DNA of 64,000 nt, from positions 20,311,001 to 20,375,000 of the forward strand of contig JAYKYS010000010.1 of assembly GCA_036924285.1 (NCBI GenBank), in the 5' to 3' direction. Shown one piece after another: positions 36,332 through 48,599 of the stretch. Positions within the stretch are counted from its first letter, which is position 1; every line of letters begins with the position of its first letter. Below the pieces are notes generated by a model. It was not told where the DNA came from and did no database searches. It saw only the letters and a list, made by a program, of their open reading frames with translations. The position numbers and the translations under genes are program-made. The DNA is from Asterella californica. Taxonomy: Eukaryota > Streptophyta > Marchantiopsida > Marchantiales > Aytoniaceae.

Positions 36332-38165
36332 TTTCGCTTGCAAAGTGGGGACTGTGTCTGGAGACAGAAGCTGGGGGGATGTGAAAGCAGCTCGTTCCTA
36401 AAGCTGAGGATCAACAGCATGTGCCAGGAGGTCGAGGGGGGTCGGGGTCTCTGTCTCGAGAAACTGAAATTCGCAAACAATCGAGACGCAATTTGTAGAT
36501 TTATGCTAAGGAAAAAAGTCAGCGCGTGTGGCTTCATCTTCCTGGACTGTAGCCCACACCTGAGCCATCGGTAATGTCAAAGGGAAAGGTGGAGGCCATG
36601 ACCATGCAACTGTTCAGTACTCTGGCTCGAATTATCTCCTCTCGACCATTTCCATGACTGCTCTAGTTGTGCAGCCGCGAATCTCTCCGGCCCCTCCACT
36701 CTTCCCATCTCCCTTCCCTACCGCATACTCAAGCAATCGGATGATCTGCATCAACTACTGTTGTCTCTCGTGTCCTTTTCCAGCTTTCGAATTCCTTCGT
36801 CATTGTCAGTGATTGCCGCTCGCAGTCCCATAGTTTACATTCCCTAATCCTTTCATGCAGGTACTGGTTAAATAATGTACACTACTGGCTTTCGTGTAGC
36901 CGTCCACTGGATATCTAGATCCAAGGTCAAAGCGCCTGAATTCCTGTTCTTCTGCATGTTCACGAGATTTTCCCGGACGATGATGGTCGAACTCAGCTAC
37001 CATCAATAGCCTTGCAGCAGTCACAGACGCGACGACCGACTTCCTACTGTACTGCCACTCGCATCTCATCGACGAGTCACTTCTCTTCTTCCACCGTCCG
37101 ACTCACGCCAATTCGCTCTCGGAAGGAAGTCTGCCAGGATCCTTGCCCGCGATTCCCAATGTCGGGTCACTCACACGCTCGGGTCTAAACACCCCCTCAA
37201 TTCACGTCCATAGACGCCACTACGGTACCGGGAGTTCAAACTTCAAGGGTGGGTTCTCGTGGAAGTTAGAACGGTTCTGGTGACCGTTCCCGTACACTCT
37301 GAGGACCGGTCCTCAACGCGGGAGCTACAGAACCAATCAGAGTGCAGACTTCCGTAAGCAGGCAACCGGGAATTCAAGCCGACACGTTGCACTGGACACC
37401 TGAAAGACCAGTTGTTATCGCATCAAGAGAAATCTCCACGGTAAATTTGAAAGAGTGCTCCGACTCAACAGTCAGTGCAGCAGGATATATATCGACCCAA
37501 TCTTGGGATTTTTGGGGACCGAGATATATAGAATATAGTGCAATATAGTGCAGAGTATATAGAATAGAGAATAGAGTATATATAGAATATAGTGCAGAGT
37601 CCCCGGCATCGACGGGGCAAGGAGATTTCCCGGGTACGGTGTGGCTAATTCTGTCCTTTCCTGACTCTCCAGTACAATGCCGGAGGAAACTGCCGGTGAA
37701 ATGCTGATACTTACAGACAACAAGGCCGGCCACGGAATCACGGAGGGTCCTTCGACCTCCGTTCTCTTGGGTGCCCGGAAATCGCTCCGTGTATAGTTAC
37801 ACCCAACCCAACCCAACCCACTGAAGTCGAGCCCGTGATGCCTTATTGACGTGAAAACCTTTGGATAGGGAGGTCCGTATAGCCACCTTCAAAGTCAAAA
37901 ATAGGACTTGCGAAAGAAGAAGCCATGATCCGCGACTTCCGTCTGAGGGCATCGATACGTCATGCTCCAGGCGCCAATCTTTGATCAAGGGGTTCTAACG
38001 AACCGGTTTTCAACGGGGCCAGGCCACCTAAAGGAGTGTGGAGGAAACTCGGCGTAAGGCCTGCCTAATGTACCGTTATTTGTGTTCGAGAGTGTGAACG
38101 TTGAGTATAGTTCGATATTCATTTCCGAGCATGCGCTGTTATTTATGAACTTATGATCTGCAGCA
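36332..38165. promoter_or_regulatory. upstream flank of the secreted-protein gene
   Basis: No gene is recognised. GC is somewhat higher than in the neighbouring repeats, as expected for a promoter. It holds a short TATAGAATATAGTGCA-type minisatellite at 37525-37592 and a CCCAA-like run at 37797-37821. Frames on both strands (for example minus 36806-37069) lack motifs and look like chance. Confidence 0.35.
37525..37592. repeat. short AT minisatellite
   Basis: Repeated ATAGAATATAGTGCA units with insertions. It creates the TATA-rich open frames seen on the minus strand here, which are therefore not genes. Confidence 0.8.
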
Positions 38166-38248
38166 AAGACAATCAAGATCAGTCACGTACAAGGAGAGGG
38201 TACGATCGGCATGTTGTCTCCATGTACGTGACTTATCTTGATTGTCTT
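38166..38248. repeat. 25-bp-arm inverted repeat with 33-base loop
   Basis: Arms 38166-38190 (AAGACAATCAAGATC, then AGTCACGTAC) and 38224-38248 are reverse complements with one mismatch. It lies about 230 bp outside the inverted-end element at 38475 and is not part of its termini. Confidence 0.8.
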
Positions 38249-38474
38249 AGCTACAGTACCATCTAGTGGGTTAACATTTTGGTAAATTAATGCAGATTTT
38301 TTATGCTCTACTTACCGTATGTCAGTATCGTATGTATCTCAATTCATGTAAATCAATGCAGTTGTCCACTATAGTCGATTGTCGGTCCACTGTAGTCTAC
38401 TGTCATCCAAATTCCGTCGTGGTACGCAACATGTCCAAACTAAATCTTCTTCATCCATTCTGACAGATCAGCAG

Positions 38475-40223
38475 AAATTTACTTGATCCACCTCTCACAA
38501 AGAATCCCGGACTTGATCCACCTCCTCTTAACGATGACCTTCTTGATCGACCCCCAAACTGGGTATCGCCCGTTTTCTAAGTTACCTTGCCACATCAAAC
38601 GTACAGTCGGATAGTCATGTCAGCTTTTGAAAACTGACGTGTTATGTCATGTCAACTTGGCATCATCGACGTTTCGCTCTCACCCGAACTTTGCGGAATC
38701 AGTTTTGAGACGCACTTCTTCATCGGTTTTAGAATGTGTATGAGTTGCGAGCGGTGGATTCGAGAATATGATATAATACACTGGACTTCAGAAATGCAGT
38801 CGAATGATATTCTGAAGATCGGGCGATCGGAAGATTTGGTTGACCGTGAGGTGCTGGATTGTCACAACCAGGAAGGCTAATTTTGTGAATCTAGTTAAGC
38901 GTTGATAGATCAGACGACCGAGAAGGAGATAGATGAAATAATATCGTATTGAAGAAGGTTTGAGGAGTTCTGGAGGTGCAAGTCTCCCCGAAGAATCTTC
39001 GGACAGTTAGCATTTTAGAGTAATGGTGTGACGAATATGGCGTCCTTTGGAGGAGTGGCTGTATCAGACCCTCAGCTGTCGGCCAATTTCACTCAAAAGC
39101 AGCTTAAAGAATACAAGGCGCAGGTAAAGCAACTGATAGTTTAAAGATTTTACACTAGTTGTCACTAGAACACGTCTCTCTAGGTCCTGAGCACCCCGCT
39201 GCATATGCCAAGTCCTCCATGTCCTTCTCTGCTCTTCCGTGCTAGTCAAGGTGACGCTGGAGGCTTTGATGTGAGAATTCTTTGACGTCATAGACGTAGA
39301 GAACGCAACGGAATAGGATGACAGGGATCCTAGAAGTTTGGGTGCTTCAGCCTGCGAAGCGTCGACGATCAAACCGCGTTGGACAACATGAATGTTTCAA
39401 GGACGCAGAGATAGTGATTGCTTGCAGAAGTTAATCTCCCTTGGTTATTTAATTCTTAATAATTGCTCAATTGTCTCCGTTTTCACTACAATGAATGCAA
39501 TGCACGGGTCTCGATCAAAAGGGTGCAGTGATCGCATTAGAAGGATTCAGACGAAAGACCCTCACATTTGGCCGGTAGTAGTTAAGCACTCTATTATAGT
39601 TCAAATGCTTGTCTCAGCCCTTGACGTAAACTGGGAGGTAGTATCTTTTTTAATTTTCGTGCGATCTATATCTTAGTCAACAACAGCTCCTGCTGCAAAG
39701 ATTGGTCATCGAGGCCATCCTCAGCTACTAACATTCTAGCTAGTTTCTGAATCCAGTACTTGCGATCACCTTGCATAGAGCTGTGATTTGGACCGTTGGT
39801 TTATCTCCAACTCAGATATCTTCCGCATATCCTTCAGACGGCTAGCAGGTGAGTTTATCCTACTCTTATGTGAATTTTCAAATGATTCCAGTGAAAGCGA
39901 AACGTCGAGCGATGAGGACGAAAGAGAGTGCGAATCACATGAGAGCGATCGAAGAACTTCGGGTGGATTCGTTCGCAGAGCTCATGAGGTTCTTCTTACA
40001 TACTGGCCCCTTTTGACGTTGATGATTAGACAGTACGTCCGGGAGAGATATGTCTGACTTCCAGAGGCGGTCACTTTAGTGGGGCTTTATTCCGACTGTA
40101 TGTCTGATGTGACAAAGTAACTTAGAAAACGGGCGATACCCAGTTTGGGGGTCGATCAAGAAGATCATCGTTAAGAGGGGGTGGATCAAGTCCGGGATTC
40201 CTTCTGGTGGATCAAGTAAATTT
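38475..40223. mobile_element. 1.75-kb element with 135-bp terminal inverted repeats, possible gene-fragment carrier
   Basis: 38475-38611 and 40091-40223 are reverse complements at roughly 85-90% by eye. Shared blocks include AAATTTACTTGATCCACC, CCCGGACTTGATCCACC, GATCGACCCCCAAACTGGGT and ATCGCCCGTTTTCTAAGTTA. Each arm has internal GTGGATCAAGT repeats. A clean target duplication is not visible, so the true outer ends may lie slightly further out. No transposase motif is seen inside. The interior has exon-like sequence (39037-39123 and around 39890-39990), as in Pack-type elements that carry host gene pieces. It shares terminal motifs with 30151-30950. Confidence 0.6.
39037..39123 (+). pseudogene. 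exon-like fragment inside the inverted-repeat element
   Basis: ATG at 39037 opens a 29-codon frame (MASFGGVAVSDPQL, then FTQKQLKEYKAQ) ending at CAG|GTAAAG, a good splice donor. A possible second exon starts after CTCTCTAG at 39184 in matching phase. The FTQKQLKEYKAQ string faintly recalls a QLQ domain, as found in growth-regulating factors and BRM-type remodellers, but is too short to assign. It could be a real first exon or a captured fragment. Confidence 0.35.
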
Positions 40224-43200
40224 CGAATGGTCTGAATGGTCATCTGTCGAGCGAAGGGTTGGGTGGCAAGACCAGAGGTTTTGTTGGTCACGAGTTCTTG
40301 GTTCAGGTGGTTCACAATCCTCGTGAATGTACGCGTATGAGTGAAGACGACGAGAGAGCGGCGAGTGATTTGGCTTGAGCGCGAACATTTCGTTCATTTG
40401 GTGTGAGAAACATCGATGTTGTGCTCAATTTGGAGAACTGATGCGAGTTTAATTCAGCATTCGACGACAAGACAGTGAGTGATTCGGTTTGAGCGCGACC
40501 ATTCAACATTCAGTGATTCAGCATTCTTGAACTGCATGAGATTGTGCGTTTGGACAGATTCTCAAATCTCAATCTCAATCTCGCATTGTGTCTAGATCTT
40601 GTTGTCTTCAATATGGAGGAAAAAGTTAAGGAGGTTGTCATCGACAACCGGTGTAACCAGACATTACCGTTGGTAATGTGATCAACTGTGATGCCCACAA
40701 TTTACAAGATTTACGAAATTTTGAAATTTTTGAAGTTAATAACATGTCTGTGTAATTGAAATAACCTTGTTGCTTAAGATTACATCTTGCTTAGAAGAAA
40801 GATGGTCTTAAGAACTTTTTGTAAAAGAAGGCGACTTCTTCCGAAGACGGAAGAAGGACGTCTTCTCGACCAAGTCTTCGGAAGACAAAAGACGAAAGAC
40901 GGGTGTCTTCCAGAAGATAGCAACCACGACTGCATGAGTATCCACCACGCACCACCTAGGAGGGAGGTAGGTGTACCTATCAGGTATCCACCATGGTAGT
41001 AGGTAGATCAAGGAGGTCGAACCCCTAATCGCACAAGGAAGATACGGGAGAAGGCACATTAGCACGAAATCAGCTGACCGCTTCTCGCATCGAAGGGCAA
41101 TTATGCATTAGGAGGTCGATTGCAATCAGGGTGTCGGATTGGACTTGGAAGCAAGGAGTAGTGAAATCGTGGATAACAAGGATCGAATCGAGGCTAGAGA
41201 GAGAGCGAGAGGACGATTCTGTGAGAGCAGGAAGCACCCATTGAGCTGAAGGAGTCTCCTGCAGATTCCCGAAAGCAGACATTGAAGGACGATTGAAGAA
41301 ATATCGAAGGTGGAACACTGATCGATTGAGGAAGCAGCAGGACGATAGGAGCAGTTCTGTGAGATCGCATTGGAAGCTGAGGTGGAGCCGGAAGCGCGTA
41401 GAAGACTGAAAGCACTACAAGAAGCAGCCAGAAGACTTCTTCCCGTGTTATTTTCCCTTCCCACCGCTTCTCACCTCTTGTTTAATGTTCCTCGCGCTTC
41501 CCCGCTGTTTGCAAGAAGCCCATTGATCGCTTTCTCCATCCCGAAATTTCCTTTTGTGAAATTGGGCGCGGAAGCGCTGCCCAATTTTCGGCAGCCATCT
41601 TTCCGCTTCTTCCCAAGCTGTAATCGAGCTTCTCTGTCTCTCATTCTCTAGTTCGTTCCTGCAGCTATCAATTTCCCTATCCTACCGCACCTCTTCTCTT
41701 GAACCCCTGGACAGAAGATGCTTCGGAAGATCTGAACATCTTCGAAAGATGCTTCTAGACATCTGAACGTCTTTGGAAGACGATTGTGTGCAATTCGTAT
41801 CAAGAGTGGATTGGATTGGGTTTTGTGTTTAGAGAGGCTTGGTATGAATCCTGAGTGACTTGGTGAGTTGTTTGTTGTTTCGAGAAGCTGGAAGTTGAGA
41901 ACCAGGCCTGTGCCTCCCGATCTTCCAAGCTTCTCAAATCCACATCTTCCTAGAGAGACTAGAAGGTTGGAAAGACTGGCAGAATGGGCGAGAAGACGAG
42001 AGGGTCCTTTACGGATCTCTTCTGTCCGATCCATAGCAGCCTATTCCTTCTTCGTCTTCCCGAACATAGAAGAGAGTTGTGAGAAGTCTTGCTGGCAGAA
42101 TCTGGAGAGAATGGTCAAGGGTCATGTCTTCTCGTCATGCAACAAGCTTCTTGTGAGTGTGTATGAGAGGTGAGAAGTCGGAAGAACAAAGTATGAATGT
42201 CTTGTGTCTGTTGTGAGGTTAGATTGCGTGTCGGAAGCAGAAGACATGTGAGACCAGTGAAGGGAAGCTTGGCCGCGGGAAGTCTTTCGAGAACGTCATT
42301 CATTCAGAAGCTATCTCGGGAGTCTTCCTGGAGGTCACTGTCATAGCAGGAGCCCACGACCATCTTCTGAACTTCTCATACAATCTGTTTCTCTCATATT
42401 TTGTATCTTCTGTTAGGAAGTAGGATGAAATACAAGGTGGGTTGTCTATGCGATGCCTTGCTTAGTTAGGATTGTTTAGATATAGCTCGGAAGACGAGAG
42501 CTAGTTAGAAAGCATTGTTAGAATCTCGGAAGACGGAATAGTTGTCTTCTCAGAGTGGAAGCTAGACTGTGAGGACTTGGGAAGGACCGAGCCTTCGACT
42601 CGTAGTAAGTGCGTGTGGCTTAGTGTAACAGAGCTTGAAGTATGTCGATGCATCCTTGAGGGTTGGTGTTGCCGGCAGCAGAGTTGGTGGAGACCAAATC
42701 CTTCTCAAGGAGTTGGGTCTCGACTTCTTCCTGTGGGATTGGAACCTCGCAGACCAGGGTCTTCTGGAGGAGGTTTGGGCAGCATTGCCTCCTCGCAACC
42801 TTGTACTTGCGAAGACAGGAGTAGCTCGTGGAAGACCATCTTCCTTGATAGCGGAATGGTGGCGTAGGGTCTTCCACAAACCAAAAGCAGAGAACCGAGG
42901 GTATGAGTTAGAGAACAAGATCCTACCCATGATCTCATGGAAGTGGCACGTGCCGAGGAGCACAACTTGCCTCTTTTTGGAGGACATGCATGGAAAGAAC
43001 GAGTGGAAGGTCGAAGCTTACCGGGAGCCGCGGAAGCGTTGTCGTGTTGTGGATTGGCTAGGGTGTGAAACCACCACATATCCTTATCGTACGTGTTTGG
43101 TGTTGAGGAGCCACTGGACCTTATCGTGTCAAAAGATAAGACTCCGCGTGGACGATCCGTGTACTCTCCGCTGAGTGGAGATAAGCGTATTACTCTTGTC

Positions 43201-43321
43201 GTCACATACGAGGTTGATGTATAAGAAGAGAGGTGCGCGGAGCTTGAGATATAGAGTGTAGAGTATCCAAGTCTAGTGGGAGTGTGATCAGTATCATCGA
43301 ATGAAGTAAGCGGCAGTACGA

Positions 43322-45279
43322 GTGGTAGGCATGAACGGAGTGCCCTTTCGTGCTCCTGATCTTCTACTTGCGCATCCATTCGTCATTAAGATCCATTGTC
43401 TGCCGCGAGATCATTTTCGAGTATTTATGGTAGCTCATTGGGGAGAGTCGTTTATGACTGCGGTGATGACTACTCCGGATCCTATCGTTCTTCCCATTGT
43501 CACTTACGACGTTGTTTGGGATCTTACTATCTGCATCTTGCTTTGATGTGGTATGGATCCTCCATTGGATCTGAACTTTCCAGCGAGAGTTCCGTTCAAC
43601 ACTTGGGTCGAAATACGATGTTACAGTCGACCAAAGGTGACGCATCGTGAGTTTGTCGTGAAGAACTTCGGTGAGGATTATTACAACCAGAGAATAGCTT
43701 CATCTGTTCCTTTTGTAGTTCCGTTTATTGTCAACCGTTTTAGAGTCGGGATTCTGACTCTCTATTGAGCGTAGTTTGTACTTCGTGTTTACGTGCTTCG
43801 TGACCGACGGCATCGTCAACGACACGTGTTTGTAGTTTGTTCAATATAAACTTTTAGGTCTAAATGGTACTCTTGGATAAAAATTCATTCTTTGTGTGTT
43901 TGTCATGTGAGTGAAGACAAACCCCTTTTTTGTCAACTTGTTTCTCATTGGTCGAAAGTTTGACCAATCACTTTCTACCAAGTTCCTTTCACGTTTTCGA
44001 GGGGTAGAGGCACTTCCCGTGGTCCATTCGCGGAGGGTGAGATATGGTTGGAAAGCTTGGGAGACGAGGATGCCCGTGGACTCAATGGTTGCTGGATTTG
44101 AAGCGCAGATGAGAAAGTTTCGATCAATTGAAGCTGAGGGGATCAAATTCGTGACCAATTTCGTTTCCTCTCCGATCGGATTGTGGAGCTGAACTTGTCT
44201 TCCGCGAGAAGAAGGTTGGAGGAGTTCAACGCCTTCTTCCATTCGGAGATTCATCCAGCTATGGAGTTGGTGGAGAAGCGCGCGATGGCTCAGGAGAAGC
44301 CACTGCGACTTGGATTCGGTCTGCGCACCTTGATGCAGTAGGAAGAAGTCCAGAAGAAGGTAGAAGCGCTGGAAGCTAACCTTCGCACCACGGAGAAGCT
44401 TGCGGCGAAGTACAAGACGGAAGCAGTCGCTTCTACCAAGGAGTCAGCACAGTTGAGGAAGAGCAACCAGGAGTTGCAAGCACGTCTACAGTAGCGTGAC
44501 CAGGAGGTTCTGCGGGTCGTAGATAAGGCCACCACCCTCGCAGAGAAGAAGACAACGTGAAAGACACTGCGGGAAGTCGCAGAAGCACAGGCTGCAGCAG
44601 AGAAGATGCAGCGAGAAGCAGCAGAAGCTCACGCGCAGGGATTGCTAGCACAGATGGTGGAACCACTTCGCAAGAAGTTCAACTTCACCGCGGGTAGGAA
44701 GCTTCTCACCCTAGCTAGGGAGTGGGATGACGAATCTAGAGCGATGCTAGTGGAGTGCAAGGAGAGTATGTTCCGTTACCTGGATCGACAGATTGAGGAT
44801 TTGAAGACGCTTTATGGTTTTCCTTCGATTCCACTACCAGCGGCTACATCTTTCCATACTCCAGGACCAGCGATCGAGACAGATTTGGAGAAGGAGGAGT
44901 TCGACCTCGCTGTCCACTTGGTAGTGACAGCGTTGGAAGCCGAGAAGACTACAGAAGAAGCCCCGGAAGACAAGGTGTCTTCTGGAAGATAGGAAGAAGA
45001 GTGTCTTCCCATGTGTTTCGAGTGGAGGAGGTGACTTCCTCGGACCACTGTGAGATCACCACAGCTCTCAGCGTCGAACCAGTACCACAGAAGAGCGAGG
45101 AAGCGCAAGTCGACTCAGCTTCCCAAAAGACGCTTCCGTCTTCCGAAGCCACACCAGCTGAGCCAGCCACGAATGTTAAGGAGGAAGCTACCTCAGTGAC
45201 ACCCGAGGTACTCGCAGAGCTTCTCACCTTATCGGAAGCCGAGTTAGGAGTTCAAGTAGGAGTAGATCAGGAAGGGTAG
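43322..45279 (+). pseudogene. decayed gag-like coiled-coil protein, family unknown
   Basis: Frames read together as one protein of about 600 residues. 43322-43768 has one TGA at 43544, 43911-44192 follows, then a frame change into a long coiled coil (EEVQKKVEALEANLRTTEKL), then EWDDESRAML and an acidic Pro/Glu/Ser tail after another shift near 44995. Two TAG codons (in LMQ*EEV and LQ*RDQ) sit where CAG Gln would fit a Gln-rich coil, and one TGA where CGA Arg would fit. I do not recognise it. A structural (gag-like) protein of the surrounding block is an inference from the coiled coil, position and lack of introns. Confidence 0.45.
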
Positions 45280-46660
45280 AATTAGAGTAGACAACAAGTC
45301 AAGAAGACATGTGACTTGTCTAATTTTGGTAGGAACCGAAATTATTATCTTATGAGGTGGCAGTTTAACTGTAATTTTAGATGACTGTCCATGTGGTAGG
45401 GTAGGCAGCGCATGAGTAGGAAGTAAATGACTAAACCAAGGCAAGGAACCGACTGCATGTGAGGTGGTGGCTTTCTAACAGCGCCCCATCTCCTTGATTG
45501 CAAGTGAGGATTGGAGAGGAACTCTCTTTTGCGTCTCAATGTGGTAGTATAAGTTAGAATGCAGAGTAGGATTCAGGGCGCACTAAACACATTACTGTAC
45601 GTACACATTAGACACATTGTGACACAGTGTATACACACTACACTCGATGTTAGAGACATACGAATAGATTGAGATTACACAGGAGGGGTCTACATTTTTT
45701 AGTTGTCAACAGTGGTTCGAATATGTAGATGGAGGTAGTGGACAGTTTAGAGCTGGGAACGGCATCATCGTGTAGTCTTGTTGTTAAGCTGGTGTGCCGA
45801 GGAGTAGGAGCAGGACGTAGAGGGAATGAGCTTCCCAACACCAATGTGTCTTCTTCTCGAGGAATGGATTTTGGATTTGAGTGCAGAAGCTTTGTATGTG
45901 TCTTCTGGGCAACGGATTTCCTTGAAAGCACACCCAATTGTGCATGAGAAGCATTTTTCTTGAGTGGCGGTGGTTAGCAGTTGTGCAGATTCGCAGCTTG
46001 GCTCATCCAGTGGAGCACTTTGGATCCATGTACGGACGGTCCTATGGTAAGTGATCCCAAAAGACAGAGTAGTCAGAGCAGCGATAGAAGAAGAAAGAAG
46101 ACTTCTTCTCACAGCAGAAGACGACATCCTCAAGTAGAAAACTGTGTAACTGTAAGCAAATTTATTGTCTTCTTCCCCAAATTACTACAAGCAGGGATGG
46201 CTTGTTAGTCAGGATCCTGACTAGAAGCCTGTCGGAGTCTTAATTTCTCATTTTCATCTTGTTTTCTCTTGTTTGGATTTTCCCTTCTTCTCCATCTTCC
46301 TTCATCTTCCTATCTTCTTCTAGTGAGCTTCCGAGACTTCTATTGAGCTTTCGTGAAGATGAATGTCGTTGTAGTGCTGCAGGAAGACCGTTTCCGCAGA
46401 CAGAAGCCTGGGAAGGCTACAGGAGGCATACACCATGTGATTGATCTAATCCGTTGGATTTGGAAGAGCAATGTGTGACAGACGTTGCTAGTTCTACTTC
46501 TACGAAGCAAGAGTAGTCTTCTGGAGGTGTGAGAAGCCGAGTTGAATCCTCAGAAGCCGAGAATTGCTTCAGGAAGACTGTGTTGAGAAGACTGGAAGAA
46601 GTGACCTGGAAGCAGGACACGTCTTCCCGAGCTTCCCTGTAGATATTTGTGTGATATCAT
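45280..46660. other. noncoding end of the GAAGAC-rich block
   Basis: No gene is seen. Pyrimidine-rich CTTCTTCCTC runs (46265-46330) and GAAGAC words continue up to the integrase junction. It is the likely 3' untranslated region or LTR of the block, but no matching LTR partner could be found by eye. Confidence 0.35.
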
Positions 46661-47271
46661 AGTTGAAGAGATCTTCTCGAGCCAACACCAAGTAACGCAT
46701 CTCCCATAGTCCCGGCGGCATCATCACAAGATCAAGGACCCACGAAAAATGAATACTATGTGGATAGGTAGGTACAAGTCCATCTCTGTAACGGACTTTA
46801 GAGTAGAACTGGCAGTGCAAGCACGACCCACAAAATCCACTACGTCTTGATACAAATCCTTCCACCAGTATCGCTCTTTCATCTTCGTGTACGTAGTCCA
46901 AACTCCACGGTGTCCAGCGCACAAGGTGTCATGAAACTCCTTAAGCAGATTCAGCTTCGTCGGTTGATCATCCACCACTCTAGCAAGCATCCCATCTCTT
47001 CTCTTCGGGCGTTTTCATAGATAACCTTCACGTAGAAGGTAATCGTACGCCTTTCGGCTGATCTTCTTGAACTCCATAGATAAAATCCAATGTCACGGAA
47101 CTTCTCCGTGTATAATTTCTCGTTGAACGGCAGTGGTTCCAAGTCTGAAGTCTGTTGATTAACTTGGCACCAAACGTCTCTCTTCTCTTCATCTTCGACC
47201 TCAGTAATCATCTCATCCTCATATGTATAACGAGCCCTAGATAACATGTCTGCAACAAGATTATTCTTCAT
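46661..47271 (-). pseudogene. gypsy 2 RNase H end and integrase N-terminus, truncated
   Basis: NNLVADMLSRARY is the RNase H / tether end. EFHDTLCAGHRGVWTTYTKM and RYWWKDLYQDV form the HHCC zinc domain, then the core begins with YSKVRYRDGLVP and ends at VLAREDLFNY. The catalytic second Asp and Glu are missing because foreign sequence starts at 46660. Several frame changes. Confidence 0.85.
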
Positions 47272-47860
47272 GCTATATGTTTCAGCTCAGGGTTCATACT
47301 CCAGATATAAGCAATCCATCGTAGCATTGCTATGTCTGAAGTATTACAGTTTCCTATCATACCTAGCAAAGACAAACAATATGTTTCTAAAACCACACGA
47401 GCTCTAATCAAGAACTCTCAATCTACCTTCATAGAAGTAACAGCTCCTCAGAACTCACGCTTCACTTGAGGATAGTTACGTTATCTATCCGTTAGGATTC
47501 GCGCTCCAAACCTAGAAACAAACCGCACACCTCTGCGTCTTCTTGGCCAACTGCCCATCCAATCACCTTTGAACTCGTGTCAACAGTAAGTATGATAGGT
47601 CTTCCGCTCTCATAGTTAAGTCTCCTTAGTACAGATAGAGACTTCAGAATCTCTTTCGGCTGCTCTATCGTCTCGTGATGTTATTGCCGCCAAATAAACC
47701 TCTTCCCCTTTCTCAGAAGTGCATACAGAGGTTCGGCAATGTGTGCATAATGAGAAATACTCACACGAAAGAACACACAAGCTCCTAAGAATCGGCAAAC
47801 CTCAGTGATGTTGGTATAATCTGTTATCCTTGCTATAGCATCTACCTTATCTGGGTTCGA

Positions 47861-48577
47861 TCACCTCCCAAAAGTACCACACAAATGACCCACCATCACA
47901 ATCTCTGACATTCCAAAACGAGATTTGATACCAGATAGAGTGAGGTGTACCTCTTCCAAACGCATCAAAATCTTTTTCACATCTTGAATGTGGTCTGCAA
48001 CGAACTTTCTGCAACCATCAGAAGTCACAACTTCGTCCTTGTCCTCCATCGGACAGCTTTTCATGAGGATATCATCCAGAAATGGGACAGTTATCTCAGG
48101 TACAAACTCTCGTAACACCTTATGCATCGCGTTTTGCATATGTGCTACTGAGTTTGTCGCGTCCTGAGGAAAAGTACACATTCGCATCAACCCCAAAGGT
48201 GTACGCATGGTAGTCAAATCTCTACTCTCCAAAGTAAGCTGAAACTAATCATAACTTGAAAACAGATCTCCAATAGAATAGATCGATCTTCCAGCAAATG
48301 CCTCAGCTACTTCATCAATCACAGGTCCTGTCCCAATGTTTCAAATCGTGATGTTGTTGGCAGGCTGCAAGTCTTGGATGAAGCGTAGAGCTCATGTCTT
48401 CTTAGGTACTGTGAACCATCGGCTAGAGTCCGGAGTCATAGATAGTTCAAGAATACCCATCGGCATCCTCTCCTTCAGTAACTCAATGACCTTCGGTAGC
48501 AAGACACGAGAGACTGGAATCGGCTTCAAGTCCCAAGGTAAGTGAGGAACAGCGAAGATAACCATCGGAGCTATCAC
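47861..48577 (-). pseudogene. gypsy 2 reverse transcriptase, stops inside
   Basis: The N-terminal part ends SRWFTVPKKT, then a TGA, then RFIQDLQPAN, then FLDDI (the catalytic YLDD box with Phe) and the thumb region. In the YDQFQL motif the Gln is TAG, and one Arg-like position (NNITI*NIG) is TGA. These fit C-to-T changes of CAG and CGA. About 600 bp between here and the RNase H end (47272-47860) is too decayed to read. Confidence 0.85.
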
Positions 48578-48599
48578 ACTAGGATCTACACAACCAATC

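Larger units (their letters stand above)
40780..46660 (+). mobile_element. retroelement-like block rich in GAAGAC/GTCTTC
   Basis: The block is marked throughout by GAAGAC, GGAAG and CTTCC words and by a plus-strand gag-like frame (43322-45279). GCGGAAGCGCTGCCCAATTT at about 41571 repeats a motif from the gypsy LTRs at 12.6 and 18.8 kb, which suggests that 41-42.6 kb is or contains an LTR. The block stops near 46660, inside the integrase of the next element, where TGTGATATCA could be an LTR end, so it may have inserted there. No pol genes are seen, so it would be non-autonomous or truncated. The boundaries are approximate. Confidence 0.45.

Noticed and set aside
37374..37816. Minus-strand frames with Tyr/Leu/Ile repeats
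   Set aside because: Produced by the TATAGAATATAGTGCA minisatellite; no other support.
37797..37821. CCCAACCCAACCCAACCCA as interstitial telomere repeat
   Set aside because: The unit is CCCAA (5 bp) and not the plant CCCTAAA; it is only four units long.
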